NCBI GenBank assembly: GCA_028274465.1
Contig: CM051457.1
Coordinates: forward strand, 101,493,982-101,557,981
Direction of reading: 5' to 3'
DNA length: 64,000 nucleotides
DNA from: Plantago ovata
Taxonomy: Eukaryota > Streptophyta > Magnoliopsida > Lamiales > Plantaginaceae
Part shown: piece after piece, positions 21,812-48,577 of the stretch
Layout: the number at the start of each line of letters is the position of its first letter
How positions within the stretch are numbered: the stretch's first letter is position 1
Translations under genes and position numbers: made by a program
The notes under the pieces: generated by a model
What the model was told of the DNA's origin: nothing
What the model saw: only the letters and a program-made list of their open reading frames with translations
Database searches by the model: none

Positions 21812-24402
21812 CGCACTAGGCTTGCAGGTTATACTACTATATGTTATGTTTTATATCAAACACATGCACGTCACATACTATATAACTAGGAAGCACGAAT
21901 GCGAATATGAATACGATACGAATACGAAAAACGATAAATTCCAAAATATCAAAATACGAATACGTTAAGAATACATATAGATTTTATGCATATTTTTTAT
22001 ATATGGAATACACCAAAATAAGTTACTACAAAATTTTGTAATTATGCCCAAATCAACCCACACTAATTTTAGTTTAATAGCCGAAATTTATTATTCCAAA
22101 AGGCCAAGCCCAATAAATACACATTTAATGCTACTATTAACCAAAATATTATTCCAAGATTTGAGTCATTCCAAGTTCTAAGACTCAGAAACTGATATAC
22201 AGAGAAAAGCGGAAAGTTTTGTCCATATTCAATTTTGTTTCCAAAAATCTACTTTGCCAGATTAAAAAAGTGAGAATTTTTTAAAAAAAAATTCAGGTAA
22301 TATTTAAACATACGGATTTCACCGTATGTGTGCGGCATACGTGCGAAAGAAACATACTACCGCTGAATAACGTGTGGGTGCTTCAAACGAATAACACAAA
22401 CCTTAAACATAGCATTAGTATGTTATACAAGTAAAGGGAAATATAAATTTTCTTATTCACGAAATGGTGAGGATTATAATTTTAGAACACATGGATGGTT
22501 GTTTGAAGAGGTTTAATTAATAGTGATTATGGTAATATGGTGATATATTATGCAACTCGCAATCTATTATTTATATAAAAGGTGCTAAGGAATCTGAAGG
22601 TCATGAAAATTGTAGTGATTTTCAACGATTGAGATACATACTATGATCAATAAAGATGATGAACTAAACTTCTGTCAGCGAGACAAAGTTCAATTAGGGG
22701 AATTTTATATATATACAAGTTTAGGATGTATACGCAAGCATTTTACTAACTATTAATACACACAACATGATTATAAAACTTTCAACTAGCTTTTCAATTA
22801 TTATTAAAAAGCTAGCAAAGACCACCATATTCCATTATTATTTCAAATGGCGTTTCATGTATATAGAACATGCAAATCAGGGGGTAAGCAGCCAAGGAAT
22901 AGGGTTGACTTGTTCCTTACCAAAATTACATTTAGAAAATAAGGAAATTGGGGTTAGTTTGTGAAATTCATAGTTTAATTGAATTTTCTGTACAACAAAT
23001 GCTTAGACCATGGATAGGTTAGCGTGAGCTTCAAGTAACAATACTTCATACTCTGCCCTAGCTAATCCAAACCAACAATATTGACATGCATACATCAATG
23101 ACTCATTTTCTATCAATATGTTGGTTTAGATTAGCTAGCAAGGTATAAGATCGATGAACCATCTGATGACTTTGAGAGGAAGCATTACAAGGCTAACTGA
23201 TAAATTGGCAATTCCTGCACAACATATACAACAGGGGCAGCAACAACTCACCAACCTCCTGAAACAACGTGTACTGTTTGTTACCATTTTGAGTAATGAG
23301 AACTTACATTTCAGATGTATGCACGTAATCATAGCTTTACTGACTCGGGACAGCATATTGTATTTATATTCTTCCTTAATGTACACATTGTTTTATATCA
23401 TCTTCGACCCACTAAATTTTTGTCATAGTTGCTAGCCCTCAAACTACTAAATGCATGTAAGGTCTATTTGTTCTAAAAGCATTGTTCTTCTCATTAGAAA
23501 TTTCGACTAAATAAACAAATAAACAAAATACAAAACAATGTTATTTCTTTAAATAAAAAAATGTTGTCCCATGCCAATTACTACATTTAAGTGGCAATAA
23601 AAAAAAACATGAAAGGAAATTGGAGAAACAATATATTTTAATCTTTAAATCAAATTCCATATTGCTATTGACTTTTTTATTAACAACTGACCCATATAAG
23701 GACTTTTTTTTCCAGCTTGATCAAAAAGTCAAAGAGATTCCCAGTGTTGTTTGAGATTAATTTCCACCAGCCGTAAATGTTTCATTTCCGTTACAATGCA
23801 TGTTTGATTATCATTAAAACTCATACATTAATTATCACAAAAAAATCAACTTACCCAATAATCCAAACAGCAGCTCCTACCGAAGACAATAAGAAAGCCA
23901 CAAAGGCGAAAGGAAGCGCTAACAAAAAAGCCAATGGCCTGCAATCATCCAACCCCATTGCACTTTAGGATTTATTACATACAACACAGATTTTTGAGAA
24001 ATACGGATCGCTTCAAATAATTATGAAGCCTGATTTACTCAACCTGGAGAAAATAATTGTTAGGAATATGTTAAGATTCGTAGAAAGTAGAGAAACTAGG
24101 CAATGAGGGGAGAAATATTTTATATCCATTCAAGTAATAGGTGGTTGTATAGTTTGTTTATTTATATCCAAATATAAAAGTTTAAATCGTCATATACATG
24201 TAAAAAATAGTTGACCATGTGGGATATATTCCATTTTATCCAGGGATGGTATGTTTCTAGTTATATTTTTTAACAATTTATGTAAACATTAGGAAAAAAA
24301 TATAGTTTGATATCTAAACTGTTACCCTTTATCTAAACTATCCTGTGTATTAATTTGTAGTTACTTACATAGTCTAAGTAGGAAAGTGTAAGTAGGGTGA
24401 TA
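21812..24402. other. Gene-free stretch
   Basis: No supported gene. Short open frames (for example near 22767-22964 and 23135-23435) have no conserved motif or gene-like context. The region contains the hairpin at 23048-23146 and scattered AT-rich DNA. Confidence 0.35.
23048..23146. ncRNA. Possible miRNA-like hairpin
   Basis: The left arm (CTAGCTAATCCAAACCAACA...TATTGA) pairs with the right arm (TCAATATGTTGGTTTAGATTAG...) over about 26 bases with one mismatch and one bulge, around a loop of ~28 bases. Outer bases (ATAC/GTAT) extend the stem. Size and loop resemble a plant MIRNA precursor, but the stem matches no miRNA I recognise. It may equally be a MITE relic. Confidence 0.25.
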
Positions 24403-24410
24403 GTTTAGAT

Positions 24411-24557
24411 CTATGTTTTGAAACCGCGAACCAGAAGCCGAGCCGAACACCACAAAAAAGGTTGGATCGGGCTCGGGTCGGATTAGACAGAGGTTGGACC
24501 GGGATACTTTTGAGCCGCCCACCATCCGGTTCATGGCTGAACCCATTGAAAACATAG
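24411..24557. mobile_element. hAT-type MITE with 8-bp target duplication
   Basis: Flanked by GTTTAGAT on both sides (24403-24410 and 24558-24565), the 8-bp size typical of hAT. The ends are inverted: CTATGTTTTGAAACCG and CTATGTTTTCAATGGG (from the right). It is 147 bp and GC-richer than its surroundings. Confidence 0.8.
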
Positions 24558-24565
24558 GTTTAGAT

Positions 24566-26094
24566 ATTAAAGATATTATAGGAAATTAGTTATGCTTTTT
24601 CCTATATTAAAGGTTATGCATGTTTTCCGCCTAAAGTTTTTTACTATTATTATTACACAAAGTCTCTGGAAAGATTATCTCTACTTAAGTTAAGGAGAGA
24701 TCGTATTATTATGCAATATCTACCAACCCAAGTTCAATTTCGCAAATTCATACCAGACAACCCGACCCGGTTTCTTAAAACACGGTAGAATATGTTACAG
24801 TTTAGATATTTATATTAAATGGTATTCTTAAGTAGGGTGATAGTTTAGAACCGTGTATTCTTGTAACACGGTTTCTTAACTCTCGTTCTTCATGATATTT
24901 TATTACTTTATCCTACAATGTTTGTCACTCTCTGACCTATATGCGAGACTGTTGTAAGTGATTTGTTGGGATTGGTTTTCATAGCACATACCAGTTATAT
25001 ATGCATTACATTACTACTTGAAAAGAACGACAAATGGTGGATTCTTGATTTATGGTGCCTCTGGATTCCTTAGTGTTTTTCCACAAGTTTCTGAAAATGG
25101 TTATTTGATGAAGTGTTTTTTTTAGTATGAACTTCTCATCCTTATCAGGCCACTATGTAGGTCTGATTTGCAACTTTTGTTTGTTCATGCCAGCTGTATA
25201 TGAGAAAATAGCAACAAAATTATACATTGAGGAGTTGGCTTCAACTCACATGAGTCTGGCATGTTCAACTCACAGTACATAGGAAGCTTGCAACCAACTC
25301 TCCCATTCCCGACCACCGAAACTGGACTTGCAGCATGGCGCGCAACACCACTTACCACATAAAGATAGGATAAAGTAGAAGTTTATGAAATAGGATTGAG
25401 ATGTTTACCTGTGGTATAGGCTTTTGTTCTCTATGCAACACATAAAACCGAGCCATGACCGAGAGCACTCGGCCTAATAAATGAAGAGGCAAGAAAGCCA
25501 TGTTGTCGCTGCTCGAGCAGGGATCCAACATGCCCTTACACGCCAAGCACCACTCATGCACCCTACCTAGAAACCATGGCATACTAATCAAGGTAGAACC
25601 AGCCCACAAGCAAAATAGCTCACAAACCAGACACCCCGACTTGAACACCGACTGATTCCCAGTCAAGTACGAGAAAAACCAAATCCCAATCGAGCAAAAA
25701 CCAACCCCAACCAAAACAAAACCATGGAACGCCAATTCAATATAATAGATTTTGACTATTACTCAGGTTACTAATAGGTTTCATGTTAAATTCATTATTA
25801 ATGTAATTGTAAATGCACATGGCTATCTCAAAGAGCTTTCTCACTATTTAATATTTTATGTTTTGCAAATTCGCAACAAATTATCCCTACCCGTTTTATA
25901 CTTAGAAACGTGACAAATCTAGAAAAGTAGAATATTAAAATATATAGATATCTTTAATTTTATTTTTTCGTAAAAATATATATAATACGTAGGCAAAATT
26001 TTCTAAATTTATAACGAATAGGAGTACTAGATAACAAAAACCTAGGCTTTTGAACCCAACCCAACCCGAAAATTTAAGAAACGGGATATGATTT
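24566..26094. other. Gene-free stretch
   Basis: No gene supported. The word AGTAGGGTGATAGTTTAGA, seen just left of the hAT MITE, recurs at about 24833 beside another ACCCGGTTTC...-like segment, suggesting a decayed related element. A minus-strand open frame at 25352-25735 has no recognisable domain. Confidence 0.35.
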
Positions 26095-26099
26095 CTAAA

Positions 26100-26725
26100 A
26101 CCCTAAGAACCCGGACCCCTCTTCACCAAGGCCAAACTTCGGAATGTCATTATGACTTTGTTTCTTAACGAAATCGCATGATTTCAACTCCATTGGATTC
26201 GCATTGACATCTTCTACACGTTCCAACCTACCGTTCGGAGTTCCATCCCGTTTTCGTGAATCCGCCATTGATGACTTGAAACTTTTCGAAAGCTCCGTAC
26301 GACTCCATCTCTCAACCAAATTCGACGATTCTTTCGTTGTTGAGTCCGTCTTGACCTCCTGTATCACCCCTGAGTAACAAACCATCAATTTAGAACGAAA
26401 TTCAAATTCACCATATTTGAAGAATTTGAATTTTCATTTTAAATTGATGGTTGGCTACCCAGGGATGAAAGATAAGGTCAAGACGGACTCAACGGCGAAA
26501 TAATCGTCGAATTTGGTTGAGACACGGAGTCGTACGGAGTTTTCGATAAAGGTTCAATTCATCAATGGCGGATTCTCAAAAGGCGATGAAATTTCGAACG
26601 GTATGTTGGAACATGTAGAAGACGTCAATACGAATCCAATGTCGTTAGAATCATGCGATTTGTTAAGAAACGAAGTCATAATGACATTCCGAAGTTTGAC
26701 CATGGTGAAGAAGAAGGGATCATAT
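26100..26725. repeat. Long head-to-head inverted duplication (hairpin locus)
   Basis: Two arms of ~300 bp are inverted copies around a centre near 26415. Read outward, both contain AAATTGATGGTT, GTCAAGACGGACTCAAC, TCGTCGAATTTGGTTGAG, GAGTCGTACGGAG, CATCAATGGCGGATTC and CATAATGACATTCCGAAG. The arms differ at perhaps 10-20% of positions (estimated by eye). The centre itself is palindromic (AAATTCAAATTC / GAATTTGAATTT). Each arm carries an open frame running outward, 97 codons on the minus strand (26388-26095) and ~87 on the plus strand. Their products resemble each other but no known domain. A transcript through the locus would fold into a long double-stranded RNA. Confidence 0.75.
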
Positions 26726-27223
26726 GCACACGGATCAAGTCGGGCAGCGGGTTTCGTTGGATTAAGGTTTTAGTCCAGGTTGGGTGGGATTGGGTTCATG
26801 TCAATTTATCATGTTGGGTTCAGGTTCGGGTATTATAATTACGGGTATAATGTGGGTTTGAGTTTTAACCCAACCTGTACCCATCAAATTATTATTTAAG
26901 ATTGACTCTTAATCGGGTTGGTGTTGATAAATCGATATATCTGTGAAGTAATTAAATTTGATGTTGATATTTTGGAGTAGCTAAACTGAGTAAATAATAC
27001 GAAGTACAAAGTGAGTAGTAATTTAAGAAATAAATTAATTAAGGGTGGAAATTGGAATGAGCACATGACCACATCGAAATCAAAATTCAAGAAACCAGAT
27101 TTGGTGAAGAAGCCGAAACAAGCAACTCTTAAAACCCAACTTCATCTCTTCCATCACTGATCATCAATCCCAAATTCTAAATATATAATTACTTGCCCAA
27201 GCAGTCAAAATTTTCTCTCCACT
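26726..27223. other. Upstream region of the RS-rich gene
   Basis: Gene-free. Contains repeated GGGTTGGGTT / CGGGT words at 26770-26880 and presumably the promoter and transcription start of the gene beginning at 27316. No unambiguous TATA box is assigned. Confidence 0.3.
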
Positions 27224-27287
27224 GTAAGTTTCCTCTAATTCTCTTTCAATTCTTATCTCTTCTGTTATCTGTTTCTCTTGATTTCAG
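27224..27287 (+). other. Possible small 5'UTR intron
   Basis: ACT|GTAAGTTTCC...TTGATTTCAG|GTTC is a well-formed donor and acceptor pair 64 nt apart, just before the start codon at 27316, with a pyrimidine-rich interior. It is slightly short for a plant intron. Confidence 0.4.
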
Positions 27288-27315
27288 GTTCAAACACAAT
27301 AAATCAAATTCTTCA

Positions 27316-29208
27316 ATGGGAGGCACTGGTTCTTCCTCCAAACGTCGAAAATCATCCAAAAATAAAACCGACAAGGTATTGTACTGTAATTGATTTCGCA
27401 TAATCGCATTACATAATTTTTCGAAATTTTAATACGTGTGTATATGTATGAAATAAAAGATTCGTTTTTTATAATTAGGGTTTTTGTTTCAGATCTCTTA
27501 TGTTTATGTACTGTCTGCGATTTTGATTCTGTTCGTTTTGTAACTTCAACTGTGATTAAAATGAGTAATAAATCGATCTAAAGTTCTGAACTTGGTGGAT
27601 AATGCAATGTGTTTTCTGATTTTTGGTAAAGTAGGTTGTATTTGATTGTATTTGTGTTTACTGAATTGTTGCTGTAGAAGAAGAAAAATAAAGTGAAGGA
27701 ATCGAAGAAGCGTAGACCCGATTCCGATTCTTCGTTCTCGAATGATGATTCATACAACTCGGAAAGCAGTCTATCTGATTATAGGAGAAAGAGTAAAAAA
27801 TCTAAGAAACGCAGCCGTCGTGACTATTCTGTTTCGTCGTTTTCTGATGAGGATGGGCATGGCAGTGTTCGGAAGAGTAGGAAAACGTCAAGGAGTTCGA
27901 GTAGAAGGGACAGAAAACGATATAGCAGCTCGGAGAGTTATGGGGATGCACACCGGGCAAGGAAAACGAAACGGAAAAGATTGACTGGAGATGCTGGTGG
28001 TAAATCCAAGAAGAGGAAGAGATCCTCGACGAAGAAATCCAAGAAGTATTTGCGGTCTTCAAGCCCTGATTCACTTAGCTGCTCTACATGTCCTAGCAAA
28101 AGTAGTAGTAGTACTGCAGATGGAAAAAGCCAAATGAGCAAACCTGTTCTTGATAGGGAAGCAGATGTGCCGATGGGTGGTAGAGGTGAGGACCAAAGTT
28201 TTAGTGATGGTCGGAGTGATGTTGCATTGCTTCCTGTTAATAATTCTAGGCGCTTGAGATCAGTTATTGCTGTTGCTTATCAACCTGATGAAGATGATAG
28301 ATGGGAGAGCAATCTAAGTAAAGAGGAAATTGTTAATGAATTAGATGGTTACCCATCTTCTATAAGCCCTGACAGTAACGATGGAACATATGAAGGGGAC
28401 TCGGTTAACCCCTCTCGTGGCATATCCAGTAATGAGATATGGGTAGAACATGTTGCAGGTGATCATCGAGATGGTGGTGCTCACACAAATACTTCGGAGG
28501 ATGATAAATATACCAATGTATCTGAACCTGTTGCAGCTTTAGGTGGGGATGATCTGGAGTCGATATTGAGGCAAAAAGCATTGGAGAATTTGAAGAAATT
28601 CAAAGGAGGCCTTAAAAGAGCTCCACTGAGTACGACAGTCATAAAGACGGATAACAAGAATGATGAGGTCCTGAACAAATCAACCATACAGGACCTTGAT
28701 ACACAACTAGTGAACGAAAGCACTGGGCTCATCTTGGGAAATGAATCTTGTAAGGAGGTTAATGAACCTCCAGAGACGGAAATGGTTGAGGTGGAACCTG
28801 GAATGTCTGAACAGATTAGTACTCATCCAACCTATTCACTGCCAGGACATGTAGAGGAGAATCTTCACACTAGTTCTGGCACTGTTTCAAAAAGTGAAAG
28901 TAATCCAGGAATGCAAGTAGCTGATGTAACAAGTTCTTCGATTTTGGAACCAGGGTCCTCTTCTCCTAGGCTTACCTTGGACGAACAGCAAGATGAAGCT
29001 AAAGATGGCCCTGAATTTGAGCAGAAGACAATGTCGGTAATGAGGGGTGGTGAGCTGGTACAGGTAAGAGTTTTGCATTAACAATACCACAAATACTATG
29101 TTTCTATTTTTTGATTCAATAGCTTTCTAAATGTTTTATCAGGTGACCTACAAGGTTAAAATCCCAAAAAGAGCCCCTGCTCTGGCAAGAAGGCATCTCA
29201 GGCGGTAA
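27316..29208 (+). CDS. RS/K-rich nuclear-type protein, function unknown
   Basis: Three exons join in frame: 27316-27375, 27678-29063, 29143-29208, giving 503 aa. The first ~140 residues are a low-complexity Ser/Arg/Lys domain (KKSKKRSRRDYSVSS, SRSSSRRDRKRY, KSKKRKRSSTKKSKKY) with several nuclear-localisation-like clusters, as in SR-related splicing or chromatin factors. The middle is acidic and poorly conserved in appearance. A short ordered motif, DDLESILRQKALENLKKFKG, lies at about residues 295-315. The last exon encodes a 21-residue basic tail (VTYKVKIPKRAPALARR...). Similar plant proteins with this layout are annotated only as Ser/Arg repetitive matrix-like; I cannot name a function. Start chosen: first ATG, encoding MGGTGSSSKRRK. 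No break is seen. Confidence 0.8.
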
Positions 29209-30784
29209 CATAACAACTTCAAGACTTAGGTTTTTGGCTTCTTGGACACTGACAGAAAAATCTGTCCCGCAATGTATGCCTTTCCCTTTAGTGAAGGCAT
29301 GTGACAATGAATTACTTCAGCAATGGAAATTGAGAAAATTTTGAATTCTGGGGCCTTTATTGATCACTGGCAGGGGCGCTTCAAGTCGGAGTTTTGGGTG
29401 CTAGAAGCACGACTTCTCCCTGGCCCATGTCACGTTTCTGCTCATTTTGTTTCTTTACACTTTGCAGGCTAGACAGATACATTTTGTTTGATTTGTTATT
29501 ATTATTATAACTCCTAATAAATTGGCAGATTATTTACTCTTTTAAAAGAAATTTCCATATCAGTAATCTAAAGTACCAAACATGGGGTTCTTTGATTCTG
29601 TATTATATTTGCTTTTCCCCTTGTGAAAGTTCATGGATGAATGAGTGGAGTTGGATATAACTTCAGCTTATGCCTTATAGAGTGAAGTTTTCCCAAGTAG
29701 ATGTTCAGTAGCCCGGCTCGTCCGGTCCGATCAGAGTAGCTCCCTTTTTTGGATATTCCATTACTACTACAGTACATGGTTTCATGAGAATTTGATGTCA
29801 ATATTGCTCATAATTTCTCAAAATACTTTATTATAATTTGTAAGATAATTTATAAGTTTTGTGTAATGAAGATGTACTCGTTGTTACCAATTACCACGAT
29901 GAAATGATATAGGGTGTGGATTGTGGAATATGAAATGAAATACAAAAAGTGTTAAAAGTGTTTTTTTTTTTTTTTAAATAAAAAAGTGTTAAAAGTGTTA
30001 TGTATGTGATAGATAGACCATTTTTAAAGTATATAAAAGCTAATACGTTTTACGAGATAGAACAAAATGTGAGTATAATTCTTTTGTTATATGCATTCAA
30101 ACATTGATGAAAATAGACCCAACCAAATAAAATCGAGAACCGTAAACAAAACTGTGAACCGAACTGTGTTGACGGTTTTTGTTCTAGAATCGGAACCGTT
30201 GGTTCACGGTTCCATAACCGTAACCGTCTTGGGCGGTTAAGGTTACGGTTCCATCATTTATGGAACTGAGGAACCAGATTTCATGGTTCAAGGAACTGTA
30301 GAACCGACGGGATACATGGCTAATTAGAGTTGTTATACTCTATTAATTAGAGTTTAAATATCCTAACTATACACAATTAGTGCATTTAAATAATTAGAGA
30401 TAATTAGAGGTTTTATTTACTAGGAGAAATTAGATTAAGCTGTAACAACTCTAATTAATTTTAATAATTAAAGTTATTACTCTTCTTAAAGCAACAATTC
30501 AAATTATATTAGAGTATCTAAGTTAATTAGGGATGTTGTTCAATTAATTAGAGTGTGAAAGCTTTAATTTCAACATTTATAAAGAAAAAAAAATGAAATT
30601 TTTTTATCCAAGAACCGGCGGTTACCAGTTGTAGAACTGTAATCGTCAGTTCAGGATCGTGAGCCGTAACCGTCGGTTACGCTTCCTAAGATTATGGGAC
30701 CCTTAAATCTCGAACTGTGTAGTGAACTTGAGTCCATTACACATACATACCGGACTTGCTTCACTTCTATCTTGATACTACGTA
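29209..30784. other. 3' flank and gene-free stretch
   Basis: The first few hundred bases are probably 3'UTR of the RS-rich gene. From about 30130 to 30680 the sequence is full of GGAACCGT/ACGGTTCC words in both orientations, flanking an AT-rich centre. This may be a decayed DNA transposon, but no ends or target duplication could be fixed. Confidence 0.4.
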
Positions 30785-31284
30785 TGGCCCTGAGAGGATA
30801 TTAGAGGGGGTTGACCCTTTTTAACTTGCTTGTCTTGGACAAACCTGGGGCAATTAAATTGTATTGGAGCTCTCTGTCATTAGAGGTTTGGGGCTCAAGC
30901 AAGCTTTAGAGAGTAGATTTTTTGGGTAATAAATTCGTACATCTAAAGGTGAGTATTTATAGGCCAACGCTCGAAGACATGACCCAATTAGGGCCGGGAT
31001 CTTGTAAGTCCTTGTCGGTGACATCATTGACATGGCACTGACTTCACTTTTGCCCATATACAGTAATGACTAAGGCTAGGGCCTAAAGGGGAATCCACGA
31101 GAAGTTCTTAGTATGGCATGGACCCACCACTCGAGGCCTGCTGCTGCTATATTATCTTTTTAACTACTAAGTCGTGGTTCGGCCTAGTTCCTCGTCATTA
31201 TATGGTCGGGAAAGTCTCATAGGTGCCTATACTTGGGCCCACTGAAGGGGCATCCTTGGGTAGGACCCGTGATTCGTAAAGACA
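30785..31284 (-). mobile_element. Probable solo LTR, reverse orientation
   Basis: Read on the minus strand it starts TGTCTTTACG and ends ...GGGCCA, with 5-bp flanks ACGTA and CCGTA on the plus strand (4 of 5 match). It contains a TATA box (CTATAAATACTC, plus-strand position about 30950-30962) followed by a leader-like region. Length is 500 bp. No internal retroelement sequence adjoins it. Confidence 0.55.
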
Positions 31285-31800
31285 CCGTAATTATATACCA
31301 CCATCACTACGATAAAATTGATTCTAAGTGACTTTATTAGGTGACTGAAATTGAAGAAATTAAATTAAGATCTAATTTCATTACATATGATATGACAAAT
31401 GAAATTAGATAAAGTTGCATTTTGAAAAATATGCAATGACCTACCCTAAATTTATATCTTTGCTATTCAAATTAGAAGTCAAGATTTTGTCAATTCTATA
31501 CATTTATAATTAACTTTTTTCTTTTCTTTGAGGGATACATTTATAATTAACCCTATGGTACATTTTATTATTTCATAATAACATCAAATACAATTTTCCC
31601 TCAATCAAAAGTCAATTTACTTCTACATCTCCATTAATTACTACTTTCACTTAAAACAAATAAATAAAAGTACTTTACAATAAAATACAGATGACAAACA
31701 CTATGCTAATCTTATTCTTATGTAAATGAATATAAATTATATTAATTTCTCTTTTCCTTTCTTAAAGAAGAAAAAAAAGAAGAAAAGATTGAATGAATTG
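31285..31800. other. Upstream region of the MAP4K gene
   Basis: AT-rich promoter-side sequence. The following ~170 bases (31800-31972) with ATTCATTCATTC, CATCATCATC and CTCCCTCCCTCC microsatellites look like a pyrimidine-rich plant 5'UTR. Confidence 0.35.
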
Positions 31801-31969
31801 AATTCACATTGGTTTATTCATTCATTCATTCAATTCACAAAAGAGATCTGTAATCATCATCATCATCTATAATCATCACACTCTGTTCTTAATCATTTGA
31901 TTTCATCTTCTTCTCCCTCCCTCCCTCCCTGTTGAACAAATCTCATCGATTTCAATCCCAATTGCTTCC

Positions 31970-32371
31970 ATGGTGAGTTTCTATCTATCTCCCTGCCTGT
32001 CTGTACCTTTAATTTCACATTTTCACATTCAATTCAACTGTACATACTACTACTTGTCTAGTATTGTTGTTATTGTTGCTTCCCCCAGTCATTGTTAGCG
32101 TATTTCTCTAGCAAGCAATCACTCTGTCTCGAATTGATTTTTGATTTCATCTGACAAAATACTCCAATCAAATTTGTTCAACTGTCACTTGGTTATGGTT
32201 ATTATCATCACAACACTTTACCTAACTTTTTTTTTTGTATATTCATTCATCATCATCCTACATATATACTAAACATTTTACTGTGGATGAATTTTCATTT
32301 TCAGCTGTTTGTTGGTTTATTAGGTTTTTTTCTGGTTTTTTTTTCCTGTTTGGTAGGGTTCAAGGTGGTGA
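31970..32371 (+). promoter_or_regulatory. Spliced 5-codon upstream ORF with 5'UTR intron
   Basis: A donor (CCATG|GTGAGT) at 31973 and an acceptor (TTTGGTAG|GGTTC) at 32356 define a ~384-nt 5'UTR intron. Splicing joins ATG exactly to GGT TCA AGG TGG TGA, a five-codon upstream ORF ending ~50 nt before the main start at 32424. Intron retention would change this upstream ORF. Confidence 0.5.
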
Positions 32372-32423
32372 GGAGCTTATGAAATTGATGAGGGTGTGAA
32401 GAACGGAGAGAAATATAGCGGTT

Positions 32424-47556
<15,133 letters not shown>

Positions 47557-48577
47557 GACATGAGGTCAGACAGGATTTTGTTCTTTTTCCTTTTTTTTTT
47601 TTTTTGGGTGAATGAACTATACTGTCCTTGCTAGAATTAAAATGAGCTGTTGTACATAGCATTTATCCAAAGTATAATTCATAGCATTGGCCATTTTTTT
47701 GGTCTTTGAACAGTTCTATAATTTTTTCTTCATTTTTTCTTGAAAGGTCTCTGTAACAATTAGTTTGGCTTCGCCTTGTACTGTAAGGATGTAACTTATC
47801 GTTTGTATTTCCGACGGTTAAGATTTTGCTGGAGATTTCTTATAGTATAGTATACAAGACTTGTTAGAAATTTTCTTGTTGTTTGAAGTTATGTGCCTGT
47901 GTGACTGTGTCTAGTTTTTATTGCATAGTTCAGCAGGGTTAATTTGTAGGCAGTTTTATTCCTAACCAATAATATCAGTCCATTGTTTTATTTTATTATT
48001 ATTTGGAAAAGCCAAAAGAGAATTTGTAATTTGACATAGGAGTTATATTAGAAATGATGGATTAAGCATGTCTTGATCAGACAGAGAGAGAGAGAGCATG
48101 GGATGGGAAGTTAAGAAAACCTCAAAGTTCAAAGTTCAAAAGTGAAGTGCAATGAATAGGTTCATGAATCAGGTCCTGACTAACTATATTACATTATGGA
48201 GTTAAATAAGCATCGACACATTTAATAAAGTTACGGTCTCTGTTGTTTCATCACGGAAAATATTTACAAATTAGTATAGATAACACTATAACAGTGACGC
48301 AAACAATTAAATACGGTGATGGTTGAACAAACTCTCTATCTCTAACTTATGAATGATTGACCTGTAGGTGGAAAAGTCTCCAACAACCAATATAAAATAT
48401 TAAAATTCATATAATACACAAATAAAAATAAATGGCATGTCATTGAAATCAGCAGGTAGGTTACTATAACCAATTAACCATAATTAAGTTGATCATCATC
48501 ATTATTATTTTACACGACAATATTCTACAAACACTGCAAAACATTTTTCCTTCTTTTCCGGAGAGATCAGATCAGAT
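47557..48577. other. MAP4K 3' region and NLR upstream region
   Basis: The first ~350 bases are probably the MAP4K 3'UTR, including a T-run near 47590. A (GA)n run lies at about 48080-48096. The remainder should hold the NLR promoter; no clear TATA box is assigned. Confidence 0.35.

Noticed and set aside
25352..25735. 127-codon minus-strand open frame
   Set aside because: No recognisable domain or splice context; composition looks like a chance frame, perhaps in an old LTR. Not called as a gene.
30130..30680. Region full of GGAACCGT/ACGGTTCC words, possibly an hAT-like element
   Set aside because: Terminal repeats and target duplication could not be fixed; described only as part of the gene-free stretch.
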